A stretch of DNA of 64,000 nt. Source: Pachypanchax playfairii (Eukaryota > Chordata > Actinopteri > Cyprinodontiformes > Aplocheilidae). The notes beneath the pieces were generated by a model. It was not told the origin of the DNA. It did not search any database and saw nothing but the letters and a program-made list of their open reading frames with translations. Position 1 is the first letter of the stretch, and each line of letters opens with the position of its first letter. Below are positions 53,701 through 64,000 of this stretch, in pieces. Made by a program: the position numbers and the translations under genes. The DNA is taken from assembly GCA_006937955.1 (NCBI GenBank), contig SSNP01000045.1, forward strand, positions 66,833 through 130,832, read 5' to 3'.

Positions 53701-56700
53701 ATGATTGTAGAAGAGTTGTTGCTATGGTAACTAACCACACCTTAAAAATGTATTCTCATAGGAATGGATACTGAAATCCTCCCCAAAAGACTCAACGATG
53801 GAACTCAACTATCTCAGTTCTACTTTTTGGTACTGAATAAGGGAAAACTGACTATGTATAATTTAATATATTGTAGATTTTTGCTGTTTTCTATCGAGTA
53901 CAAAAATTCTTTTGAATCTGTACATGAGGGCTGGAGCAGGTTTGTTACACTCTCAGATATAGAGCAGCATGTGGAGATGCAAACACATAAAGAAGCTGCA
54001 ATACAATTAAAACACAAGTAATAAATGTAATTGATGAAAGGAGGAAAAAATAAGGCAAAAATGTATCTACCTAAAAAAACATCTAATTTGATCCACAAAG
54101 ACAAGCTGATAAACTCTTATGTTCACACTTTCCTCCTTCTATCAATAAGACTGCATACTTTAAATAATGTCATTTTTTTACACCATGAGTCTAAATAAAA
54201 TTACTAATGATTGCTAAACGTTTCTTTCTTTCCAAATGCAAAGATGGTGATTTCACAGTTCAGGATTGTTTCAGCTTGTGAAATACCTTGAGTCACCAAA
54301 ATAAAATGTACACTCATTCCATTTCTCAAACCAATTCCAAGTCCCACTCTTCCACCTGCTCTGCCACATGTATGTACAAATGAGCTTTGAAGTAACCTGA
54401 ATTTCTCAGACACTCATCAACCCAAAAAAACAACCTCAGAACAAAAGGTAAGACTATCCACCAACCCAGCAGGTTTTTACACAAAAAAAACCAAACAAAA
54501 ATTTGAGTCTGTCGCCAACAGGAAAGCAACATCCTGCGTAAGGAAAAGAAAAAGATTCTTTGGCAGCAAATTACAGGGAGCACTTGTTCCGTGTGTGTTA
54601 CAAACTTTTATCTCATTTTATACTGTATTTGTTTTGAGTCCAGAATGCACTGAAGCTGACACAGGCAGCCTGTCAGAGGTCATTTAACAGTTTAGTGCTT
54701 CTAAAGGCATTTCACAGATAAAAAGAAGAAACGTTTGGCTGTGTGTCATCCATTTCTGGAACTATGTCTTTTTCTAATGTTTGGTGCATTTCTAAAGTTT
54801 AAGTATCAGAAGCTGAAAAGACTTCAGGAAAGGAATTGCGGCGAAGACCCCGGCATCAAAGAGCTATTATGACAAACTTGGAGTATTTCTACAGGAGCTC
54901 AGCAGTATTACTCACCTATCACAGATAATCTAACACCAGGGGAGGCAACAACCCGTTTGGTCTTGGCATTTTGGGCTCTGCACATGTAGACACCCGGTTC
55001 CTTTCCAAATCCCTGCTCTTCAATGGCTTTCAGGGTGAGGACGGGACCACTGCCTTTTATTTCAATCTGGTTGTGGTACCATGTAAACGTAGCAGGCGGC
55101 TTGGATGGGGCTTCACATGTCAGGTTGAAGTCAGATTTGGATGCAATGAATTCGCCGGGTTTTGTGAATGCTAAGGAGGCTTGATCTGGTCCATCTGTGG
55201 AACACAAAAACAGGATTTTAAAATCAAATTTATAATGTGGCACAAGTTAATGTTTTTTGTTCCAAATTTTAAAACGTTGCTTACTTTAATTCCTTTGTTT
55301 TGAAATTAACTAAAATACACTAGATTTGTATAAAGATATTTTATTGTTAAACTTATTCCAAGAGTGTAATTGAAGATCCTTTCTCACTTTTTTACTTGCT
55401 TTTTTTGGTTTGCATCTTCTGCAACTTCTGAAATGAATTAACTACTGAAATTGAATGCAAAAACAACTTTAAAGTTTTATAGCTGTTTTCAACATCTAAT
55501 ACTTTGTCATATGCTGGCTGATTAGGTTAAACTTGACCAAACTGTAGCAGTGAGCTTTTGATTAATTAATAACAGAACTAAGCTGTGGTTGGTGTGGTCT
55601 GACTGCCTTTCAGGTTATTCATGCTGAATGAGTGGGGAGTAAGCTGCTGTGTACACAGAGCAGTTTAAGCTTGAGAGCACAAGCACAAGGGAGTGTCTGG
55701 CAAACACACAGAAGTTTCAAATGTAGTAGTTAAAAAGTTACAATACTGCTATAATACCCCCTTTTCACTGGAGTCTGAATAATATTTAAATCTTAACAGG
55801 TATAACTCCAGACACAATGTGAATTCCTGTGCACAGGTGTGATTGGGAGTAGTAAAATGAAAGATCAAGTGTTCGTGACGAATGGCCTGTTGGGGTGGAG
55901 TGACAGCGATTGGGTCATGAGTGATCTTTTGCTGTCAAATGGGTGCGGAGCTCATTCAGTCAAGTGCAACATGTCAAACAATGAAAATTCAAAGAAATAA
56001 ATGGAGAATGCTGATAGCCTTCTAACTGCCATTGCTGAAAGGAGCTAAAATACCCATCCATCCTCTGTACCCACTTGTACCTGGTCAGGGCCGTAGGGGG
56101 CTGGTGCCCGTCTCCAACAATCATTAGGAGAGAGTAGGGGTTAAAACCTAGACAGGTTGCCAGTCCATCCCAGGGTCATATAGTGACAACCAACCATTCA
56201 CATACTCCTAGAAATTTCCAGTTAATGATGTATACATGTGGAAAGGAAACTGGGGTCCCTGGAAAAACCTATGCATGCACAGAGAGACCTCTAAACTCCA
56301 AACTGCAACCTCCACAAAGAAAAGCCCCGACCAAGTTTCAAACCAAGATCTTCTTGCTGCAAAGCTATACCAACTTCACCACCTTGCAGCATGCAACAAT
56401 GATGCAAAATGAAAGCAAATATACATGGAAACTCCTTTTTCATTGAGAGGTATCTTAAAAGCTGCAGATAAAATAGCTTTACTACAGTTTGTCCAATTCT
56501 TATCCTTGAGGAACTGCATCCTGCATGTTTGAGATGTTTCTGTGCTTCAATACACCTGATTTGACTGAATGGGTAATTAACATGCTTCAGCAGAACTGAT
56601 GTGGTAATTCAACCATTTCAATCAGTTGTGTTGGAAAAGGGAAACATCTAAAGCCCCCCAGGAAAAGGATTAGACACCTGTTTTTTTCTTACAAACTGCA

Positions 56701-59700
56701 GGAAATTTTGGCTCAATGCCGACTGCAGTGGTTTTTAAGATGTTTTTCTAACCATTCAAACTGTCAGGGTCACAATTTATAAAGCTTGAATGATGGTGTT
56801 CAACATATAGCACAATATTAACAGTTTAAATCCAAAAAGAAACAAAACAAAAACTACCTACCTAATAAGTCAAAAACATATTGACTAACTACAGTAATTT
56901 GTGTCATTATGTCTCTTCCATCATTCTTTTGATATCCACTGACTTGGTTCATGATTGGTGATTTTCATGTTTTATTAACACGAATACAGACTTTGATGGT
57001 AATCTGGTGCATAATGCTGTACATGCAGCACACAGGATCCATTTCACCAGCTTTTTAGACTCGAGTTTAACAGACAACATTTCACTGCATGTGCTGATGA
57101 CCTTTTGCAAGAAAGCAAAAATATTTTTCCTCTAAATTAAAAAGTGTAGCTTACAAGATGGAGGGTAACAAACAGTAGAATAGAGGCTTTATTATTCTCA
57201 CCGATGGCAATTTAGTTAATAGCTTCTACATTTTTTTTCTGTTAAAGAAGCTGAAGTTTCTCTGGGCGGCATTCCACTCTGACGCTACAGTAATCCATTC
57301 CACCTTTTGCTAGGCAACTCATTCCCTTTCAGCCAAAACATGTTAGTTCCTGTGCAGGAGGAGTTACTCTACAGAACAGTGGAGGCTAAGAGGACTACTT
57401 ACAGAAAACTGTGAGGTTGAAAGGGAGACTCATTTTGTTTCCCTTTGAGTTCATAGCATTGCAGAAGATTGGACCAACCAGGTCTGACCTGAGGACACCT
57501 GGGATTTTCAGCTGACTGGAACCTCCCATCTGTGATACAATCCAAAAGAAAAAAACAATGTTTGAAAGAAGAACAAATGTATCAGTTATTCAGTTGCTAA
57601 TTTGGAGCAGGTTTGAATGCAAAACAACAATGAACATGCATATTAATTTAGAGATTCACAAATGTGACTGTTTTGTTATGCTTTAACGTTTGCCTGCATA
57701 AACTCACATCTGTTACAGTTAGTCGGCTGTCAGCCACTACGGGTGTGGTGCCATTAGTCCAGGAAAATTTCAGGAAGGAGCCTTTAGCAAAACAGGTAAG
57801 AACCACCGTGTCATTGTACTCAATGGCTTCCGGTATGTTAGATGTGATGACCACGTCTGACACCGGCTCTGCAGAGAGAGACAAAGTTTACATGTAAAAT
57901 AAAAAATTAAAAAAAACTTGAACTTCAGTTCATTTACAAACACGCTAACAGATTAAAAAAAAACATATCAATAAATGCCAAAGATAAAACAATATTATTT
58001 TTTTTGGCAGGTGATGTTACTGACGTGCAATTAAATTACAACTCTACTAGCTTCCATTGGGCCCTTGTATAGTTCTATTTATTTCTAAATTACTACAATT
58101 CGTGTTAAATGTCTGCAGGAAATTAATATGAACAGTTATTACAAAGAGATTTCAAGAAATTGCTTGCTTTGTTGATGAAATTCAAGTGCAAGAAACAAGT
58201 ATCTCCACTCATGTGAGTGGAAGATTTAATGACGTTCACACCCAAGTTTGAGTCTTTCATCACAGAACGGAGTTTCTATGCTGAAATCAACATACGAATC
58301 CAGATAATAACAACGGTCAAGAGCTGCCACAACTAGACCTGCTTAACTTGTTACCAGTGATCCGAGGGTAACGAACTCCAAGTGCAACGCATGAGTACTT
58401 GAGAGTTGTGAAACAATGGGCGTGTGGGAACAACCTGAAGGAGTGGCAACCAGACTGCATTGAGCTCTACTGACACACTTTAGAGAAAAGCTACAATGTT
58501 TCTGTTCTTTACAAACCAGAATTGTGTTCAAGAACATGGCTGACCTCAAATTTCAAAGATGCAAACTGTAGAAAAATTGCAAAAGTTTTTTTTCTTTTTC
58601 TTTTTAACTACTGATATGAAATAAACGTAATACATGTGTAACATGTGAATAACCTTTTTTGGTTTGGGGAAGTAAAATGCCTGAGTGTTAAACCATCATC
58701 GTGAGAAATGCTTGTCTTGATCCTACATAACAGATTATTTGTCTCATTTATGAATGCAAACTGTTATATTGTTGCTTTTTTGTGTGTTTTTCAGGTCAGT
58801 TTGTTATTTAATGTGGCAAAAGAGGGTAAATGATCCTCTGAATTCAATGATTGGAGATACTAAAGTAAATAATAATGTGAAAAATCCTTTGCACAATTAA
58901 ATCAATTTTAGTTATTTAGCAGTGAGCTCTAATGACACCATCTAAGTCAGATGGAAATCAACACATCAGACACTTTTTGTAAGAAGCCACAAAGTAAAAA
59001 CATAAAGAATTTAAAATGTTTTACTTCAAAAAGACACTAAAGTTAAGAGGGATTTCAACTGTAAAAACCCTCTTACCTGAGTACAACACACACTCACACT
59101 CCACCACCAGTAGAGTGGCTGCATAGAGAGCCACACCCTGAGTTAGTTACAAACTACTGACAGTTTTAGCACTATGTTTCTGTTGAAATATTCATTCATT
59201 CAAACCTGCAGGACTTAAAAAAGAGATAAATGAACTTCATCTCATTACACCATAGTGACATAGAACAGCTTGATATTAAAACACAACAAGAGTAATGTAA
59301 ATGTTACAGAACAGTCTCTGCAAGGTGGACCTAACTGTTTGGCTACTACAGGCCGTGTCTTAGTTTCACAGTTATTTTTGTTGGCGGAGGGATATCAGCG
59401 CTCCGCCACAAGGTGCGACAGTGCCTACCCTGAAGTGCTGAGAGCAAATTTTCTAATGAATCCTGGATTATACAGTTTGGAGTGCGTCAAAGAGCCAAAT
59501 CACACTATCATCATAACTTTATCCAATCAGTTTGATATATTTCTGTAAAAACGGAATAAATCGTGAGCAAAAGCGGACAAAGATCAGTTTCAACACTGGG
59601 AACAAAATGAAACTGCTCACCTAGAACTCGGACTTTAATCTCTCCTGCTACAGTAGGTCCAGTCCCTAGTAGTATTTGGAGGCTGTAATCCCCAGTGTCT

Positions 59701-60257
59701 GCTACCTTCATGGAGGTCAGAGTCAGGTACCCGTTGGTTGAGTTAACAAAAGCTCTTCCTTTGTAAGAGTCGCTCACAACAACTCCTGAACGCAAAGTAG
59801 CAATATTAGTTAGTTTGGTTCCATCACTGTAAGCCCATGTTATGATGTCATCCGGCTGTCTCTCAACCAGGATCTGTAGAGTCATATTCTCTCCTACGAG
59901 GATGTCCAATGGACCGTCTGGAAGAAATTTCTGGTCAGCACAGAATCCTGTAAATAAACAAATAAACTGATGTTAACATTTCTAATAATAAAAATCCGCA
60001 GGTAAAACTGTTGGGAAATAGACGTGAGATCATTGCAGACAAAATAGATTTGGAGTCGAGAAACTCAGTCAAACTACACCTAAGTTTAGTGCACAAACTT
60101 AAAAAAAAAAGAAAATGCAGTCAATGATCCTACAAATCAGACTACGTTTTAAAAATTATATTTGTTCAATAGTCCGAAAACTGAAATACAACACAAAGTG
60201 TATTCTCTCACCGATTAAAGAGAGAGATAAAAGTAGCGACAAGCCAAACAGATCCAT
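50731..60257 (-). CDS. CEACAM-like Ig-superfamily membrane receptor
   Basis: Minus-strand exons: 60,212-60,257 (ATG, signal peptide MDLFGLSLLLSLSLIG), 59,621-59,947 (V-type N domain), 57,708-57,868 and 57,403-57,529 (one Ig domain split by an intron), 54,916-55,194, 52,996-53,274 and 52,595-52,849 (three C2-type domains), and 50,731-50,842 (transmembrane GAIAGIVIACLIVVGAALAA, then FFYCRQKVP). All borders are GT/AG and phases agree (mostly 1-1). The N domain lacks the usual cysteine pair (MTLQILVE, DTGDYSLQIL), as in CEACAM N domains. The three single-exon C2 domains keep C-W-C and DxGxYxC motifs, e.g. NLTCEAPSKPPATFTW. The order matches fish CEACAM1/5-like proteins from memory. It should be a glycosylated surface adhesion or receptor protein. 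The visible part codes about 528 residues; the cytoplasmic tail exon was not found. Confidence 0.82.
50884..51212. mobile_element. hAT-type MITE in the last visible CEACAM-like intron
   Basis: Ends TAGGGATGCA and its exact inverse TGCATCCCTA, with further inverted similarity (GATACCGATACT against GTATCGG). The flanking 8-mers AACTCAGT and AACTAAAT agree at six positions. Non-coding. Confidence 0.7.
51213..52594. other. CEACAM-like intron; possible DNA-transposon remnant at 51,930-52,320
   Basis: The part from about 51,930 is GC-richer than its surroundings and has a short open plus frame (AKRIHTRRNENKRFSG-like). It reads like dispersed fish transposon sequence, but I cannot name the family or ends. 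Confidence 0.3.
53275..54915. other. CEACAM-like intron, no exon seen
   Basis: AT-rich, without recognised repeats or coding exons. Confidence 0.45.
55195..57402. other. CEACAM-like intron with two decayed dispersed repeats
   Basis: 56,050-56,370 is a longer relic of the common fish repeat (GGGGGCTGGTGCCCGTCTCC, CCAGTCCATCCCAGGGTC, CTATGCATGCACAGAGAG). 56,490-56,690 is a decayed palindromic MITE with GTTTGAGATGTTTC and GGGAAACATCTAAAG arms, similar to the interior of the element at 35,156. Confidence 0.5.
57869..59620. other. CEACAM-like intron, no exon seen
   Basis: Nothing recognised beyond simple AT-rich sequence. Confidence 0.45.
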
Positions 60258-60378
60258 CCCGGACGGTTCAAGTCTTCTCAGCCGAAACACAGCAGCGAAA
60301 CTGCGGCAGTACCTGCTGCTTTTAGGAGGAGACACACCCAGACAAGGTGTAGGCTCACAAACACACACCCCCTTTCTT

Positions 60379-60400
60379 CGACGTCACTGCTTACGTCACG
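60379..60400 (-). promoter_or_regulatory. Two CRE-like sites upstream of the CEACAM-like start
   Basis: The plus text has ACGTCAC at 60,381 and 60,393, exactly 12 bp apart (CGACGTCAC and TTACGTCAC), about 125-145 bp upstream of the ATG. Each matches the core of a CREB/ATF site in one half plus flank. Function is inferred only. Confidence 0.3.
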
Positions 60401-61070
60401 CACGGGAATGTTGTAGTCACATGAAATTTATTTTTTATGACTCTTATAACCTCAGTTCATCATTCAAATATTTAAACTCACAATAAAAGTTTCCACAATA
60501 TAATCAAGCGTTAGTTTATCTATGTGGTTGTTTTATTTAGAGTACGTGGTGATCTTTGAAACAAAAGATAACTAAATAATGAAACTTAAGAACGTGCACG
60601 ATACAGTTTATTTCGACATAAGGTTCGTATCTGTGATGTATTCTGGTTTACAAACTTTTAAAATCAAATTTGGATTAAATTAAAACAAAGTTTGTAGGTG
60701 TTTTTAATAAACAACTAAACATGAACAACCTCACAAATTAAGCAGTTTAAAATGATTCGGGCAACTCAAGTAATAACAATAATCAGATTTAACGCCTTCA
60801 AAAGAAGGTGTTTGATTACGTGATGTTGCTGCCACCTAGTGGATCATTCAAAACATAACTAATTAGTGCTAACCTGTTTTTAACATGATCAACTTTACTA
60901 TTTTCTTCACAAAAGAAGGTTATTGTGTTTCTCTCTTCAACTTCTGTTAATAATCTTTTGTTTTCCATTATTTTTAGTAGTAGTAGTATTTTAATAATAA
61001 GAATAATAAAAGCCAGTACTGCTGCATTTTCACTCCTGTGTTTGATCGGAGAGAACTTGAACCATCCAGG

Positions 61071-61605
61071 ACGGGTCTGTTCTGCTGCTTCTTCTTGCTT
61101 TTCTTTATTCATCGAGAGTACAAACCTTCGAGTTTAGTGTCCATACCAATGAAAAATTATAATTTTCAAACTGGTTTATTTAGTAAGAACATTTTTCACA
61201 AAGCAATTTTTTTTTTTTTTTTAGTTTTTGCACTATCACAGTTAACGTCAGTGTATACTGTATGTTTGCTTGCAGGATGTTATGCTGAGCAGAAAGTTCT
61301 CCCATCAGGTCCAGTGAATGTAGCTTTAGGAGGGAATGTGATTCTAAACATCGTGGTTGAGACAAAGCAGGATGACATCATAATTTGGAGTTTCACGGAT
61401 GGAACCAAACTAAATAATGTTGCCACTTTGCGTCCAGGACAGCTGATTGTGTATGACCCTTACAAAGGAAGAGCTTTTGTTAACTCAACCAACGGGTACC
61501 TAACTCTGACCTCCCTGAAGACAGACGACAGCGGAGTCTATGCAGTCCAGATATTATCAGGGACTGGAGGTGCTCTGGTAAGAGATATTAAAGTCCGAGT
61601 TCTGG
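61071..61605 (+). pseudogene. Inverted partial copy of the CEACAM-like leader and V exons
   Basis: The V exon at 61,276-61,605 has a good acceptor (TGCTTGCAG), a GTGAGG donor and the same length and phase as the minus-strand V exon, 110 against 109 codons. Shared stretches include YKGRAFVNSTNGYLTLTS and DGTKL; it also lacks the V-domain cysteines. Upstream, 61,000-61,114 aligns with the minus gene's 5' region (GAACTTGAACCATCCAGGA against GACTTGAACCGTCCGGGA). There the start codon ATG is ACG (61,071), and the leader's donor GTGAGA is AGAGTA. No further Ig exons follow on the plus strand. It is therefore a broken, head-to-head duplicate, although the V exon alone could still be spliced in from another leader. 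Confidence 0.8.
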
Positions 61606-62828
61606 GTGAGGCACTGACCTTTAAATTAACAATTTACAAATTCAGATGAACAACAGTTAAAAAGAAAAATGCTAATTAACAATGTCTTCATGCATTTGAA
61701 ATATTTAAAATAATAATTGCGTCTTTCTAACATGCTGTCATGTAGCACCCTGAAGCCCCTGCAGACTAGTGGAAGGAGGTGGGCTTTGTGACCTGTGAGG
61801 CTCCCAGAATCCAGTCAGAGACTCCAAGTACAGACCATGTTCCCAGTACAGATCTGAGGACTATGAGACCTGATTAAAAAAGAAAGACATCTAATCTAAA
61901 CAGCATTTAATTGTGTTTGTTTCTCTACTGGAAGGTTTTCCAAACCCATTCATTATTATTCTTATTTTGATATACATTTATTCAAGATGATTTATTTCTA
62001 AAGACTGAGAATTACAAAAGAGAATTACTAAATTTATTAGTAAATTTCTTTCAGATAATATTATAAACATAGAGCAAAGAAAACAAGCTACACGACACAG
62101 ACTGAACCAGGTTGAGCAGAAATCACAGATCACTCATAAAAAGTGTTGAAATCAGGAACTATTTGTTGAACATGTTCATATCAGTGAATGATTAACAAAC
62201 TGAGTTGAACATCGTCTATCTGTGTCCTCTGCAGTAGTGTTCTCTGACACTAGAGGGAGCCTTTTATCACTAAATTACAATATGTTACAAGGAGATGGAT
62301 CTAATTTAACCACACGGGTTCATTTTTTTCAAACCATCAGATCTATGACAAACTGAACTCACCATTATTTTTAAAATGCTCATCATAATTAGCTGATTAT
62401 ATTAAAAGTGTTTTTGTTTATTTAAGCAATTTTCAGCATGATGTGAATTTTATCAAAACTGACTACAGTCTTCTGAAATTTCAGTCAAATTTCAACGTTT
62501 GCCTCAGAGCAACTTCAAGTGATGATGTGTGTTAATGTTTGGGATGCAAACAAGCTGAAATGTGTTTTAATGTGCTTTAACTTTTCCTAAAACAAAAACA
62601 TATTAGACTGTAGGCTGCAGAAAAAAAATATTGGAACTATCAAATAAACACAAAAAAGTAAAAATTACAAATTTGTAATGTGTGAATGACTTTTAAAATG
62701 TATTAAATTAAATTTTCTCACTAATATTCACTATGCAACCCAGGTGTAAGTACCGGTATAATGATTTGTTTAGTCAACTGTAGCAGTCTTTGCAAGACAT
62801 TTAGTTTCTGTTCCGTCAGACTGAAGGA
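61606..62828. other. No gene seen
   Basis: AT-rich spacer between the broken V exon and the light-chain V segment. A GC-richer patch at 61,745-61,870 is unassigned. Confidence 0.45.
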
Positions 62829-62856
62829 GGTTTTTGTACGATGCTTTTTCACTGTG
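62829..62856 (-). other. 12-bp-spacer recombination signal sequence
   Basis: On the minus strand, directly after the last V codon, lie heptamer CACAGTG (62,850-62,856), a 12-base spacer AAAAAGCATCGT and nonamer ACAAAAACC (62,829-62,837). The heptamer is the perfect consensus and the nonamer matches at nearly all positions. A 12-RSS is the kappa-type arrangement. Confidence 0.95.
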
Positions 62857-63326
62857 TGAACACATATCCACTGTGATAACTCTGACAGTAATAAACTCCT
62901 GTATCTTCAGTCTGAACTCCACTGATGGTCAGAGTGAAGTCGACTCCATTTCCTGCTCCACTCCCAGTAAATCTGGAGGAGATTCCTGTAAATCTAGCTG
63001 TTGTCAAGTAGATCAGAGCTTTAGGAGCTTCTCCATGTTTATGATGATACCAGGCCAGGTAGTATTGTGAACCAGAGTGAGCTACTGTTGGACTGACTTT
63101 ACAGTCAATAGTGACAGTTTGACCAAGCTGCACTGACTTGGCTGCTGACTGAGTCACAACAACATTTTGTCCATCAGACCCTGAGGAGAGAGAAGAAACA
63201 CTGGACATGAGATGATGAGGTGAAACTCAGCTACACTCCAAATGATTTTCACATGACAGAAGAAGGATTTTCCTCACCCTGAGTGAAGCAGAGGAGAGTC
63301 CAGATGAGGACGCAGATCAAAGTCAT
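62857..63326 (-). CDS. Immunoglobulin light-chain V gene segment (kappa-type RSS)
   Basis: Minus strand. The leader exon is 63,278-63,326 (MTLICVLIWTLLCFTQG, with an in-frame ATG further up at 63,365). The V exon is 62,857-63,180, starting after CTCCTCAG. Framework marks are complete: TIDCKVS (first Cys), LAWYHHK (Trp), SRFTGSGAGNGVDFTLTISG, and EDTGVYYCQSYHSGY (second Cys and CDR3). There are no stops, splice sites are good, and an RSS follows at once. It encodes the variable part of an antibody light chain once joined to a J segment. No J or C element lies in the window. It reads toward lower coordinates, i.e. toward the CEACAM-like gene. Confidence 0.93.
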
Positions 63327-63405
63327 GTTTTTGATGAAGAGGATTTCTGTGTCTTCTGTTGTCATGAAGGACAGCTGTCAGTCATCCAGTCTTCAACTCT
63401 CAGGA

Positions 63406-63452
63406 CTATAAACTCTCCCAGATCACTGGAGCATGGTACTGCTGATGCAAAG
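63406..63452 (-). promoter_or_regulatory. Light-chain V promoter: octamer-like box and TATA-like box
   Basis: On the coding (minus) strand CTTTGCAT (63,445-63,452) matches the Ig octamer ATTTGCAT at seven of eight bases. TTTATAG (63,406-63,412) lies about 33 bp downstream, 80 bp before the leader ATG. The order octamer-TATA-ATG is that of Ig V promoters. Confidence 0.65.
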
Positions 63453-64000
63453 TGTCTCTCTATGGAAATGTTGACTGAGTTGTTACAGTTAAAGTTTAAT
63501 ATAACAAAGAAGGAATTTATGTTTTATGTGTAAAAATGTGGAAGGTCAGATTAAAGCTGCTCTTATTTGACCTCATTTTTCTTATTAGTAGTATGAAATT
63601 TAAATTTTTTTAATAAAACCAAAGTGACAAATTGCTGCTAGAAACTTTTATCTTTTGCACTGAAACCTGTCTGTTGCCACGGTTCAGCAGTGATGCTCAT
63701 CCGTTACCATGGTTAAAGAGCTCAGAGGGAGAAGTGAAACAATGAAGATCAGTTTCATTCCAAACTGTGAGAAACTGCTACAACCTTTCTGGGACTCAAA
63801 TACAGATTCTGTTCTCCCTCAGTGACATTCAGTTTTATTTATGTATTTATTTCTGTGAGGTTGATCATTTTAATATTTTTTAAGTATTTTGAAGTTTCAT
63901 TCAGCTTGTTTTTCTTCATTTTTTTTCTCTGGTTTATATTAAAATCATGATAATAATCAAAAGTATAAACTCTACTTTCATCAAAATCTCACAGACTAAC
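63453..64000. other. No gene seen
   Basis: AT-rich sequence upstream of the V segment, to the end of the window. Confidence 0.45.

Overview
The window is vertebrate nuclear DNA, almost certainly from a percomorph-type teleost. It has spliced exons with GT/AG borders, fish-type DIRS, Tc1, PIF/Harbinger, hAT, L2 and Gypsy elements, large VNTR arrays, a CEACAM-like gene and an immunoglobulin light-chain V segment with a recombination signal.

Layout. 1-2,110: broken non-LTR retrotransposon on the minus strand. 2,545-14,207: five consecutive plus-strand exons of niban2 (FAM129B). Its introns carry a Harbinger-type MITE, a 5.4-kb satellite of 11-bp units, a Tc1 relic and a 36-bp minisatellite; another minisatellite follows the last visible exon. 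The rest of niban2 is not present. 16.3-30.0 kb is a transposon pile-up: a near-complete DIRS element, half a Tc1 element joined by a single N to a second DIRS copy, and a Harbinger-like element split by another Tc1. 30.3-32.4 kb is a large minisatellite. 32.9-35.0 kb holds four minus-strand exons of paxx, with a MITE-plus-L2 nest in its last visible intron. 35.2-39.6 kb is repeat debris. 39.77-40.19 kb is the last exon of pip5kl1 (minus). 40.6-43.3 kb is a gapped Gypsy fragment. 43.3-50.7 kb shows no gene I can support.

50.7-60.3 kb is a minus-strand CEACAM-like Ig-superfamily receptor: signal peptide, cysteine-free V-type N domain, four C2-type domains and a transmembrane segment. Head-to-head with its 5' end lies an inverted, broken copy of its leader and V exons (61.07-61.61 kb). 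At 62.8-63.3 kb is a minus-strand light-chain V segment with leader, octamer-like promoter and an intact 12-bp-spacer RSS.

How parts relate. niban2 and pip5kl1 lie together on human 9q34.11, so part of the gene order looks ancestral. The right end is an immune-receptor neighbourhood. Three isolated N bases (19,350; 24,979; 37,038) sit inside repeats. At least the one at 24,979 looks like an assembly join, so gene order across 15-40 kb should be read with caution. Homologies are from recognition of family motifs by eye; no database search was run.
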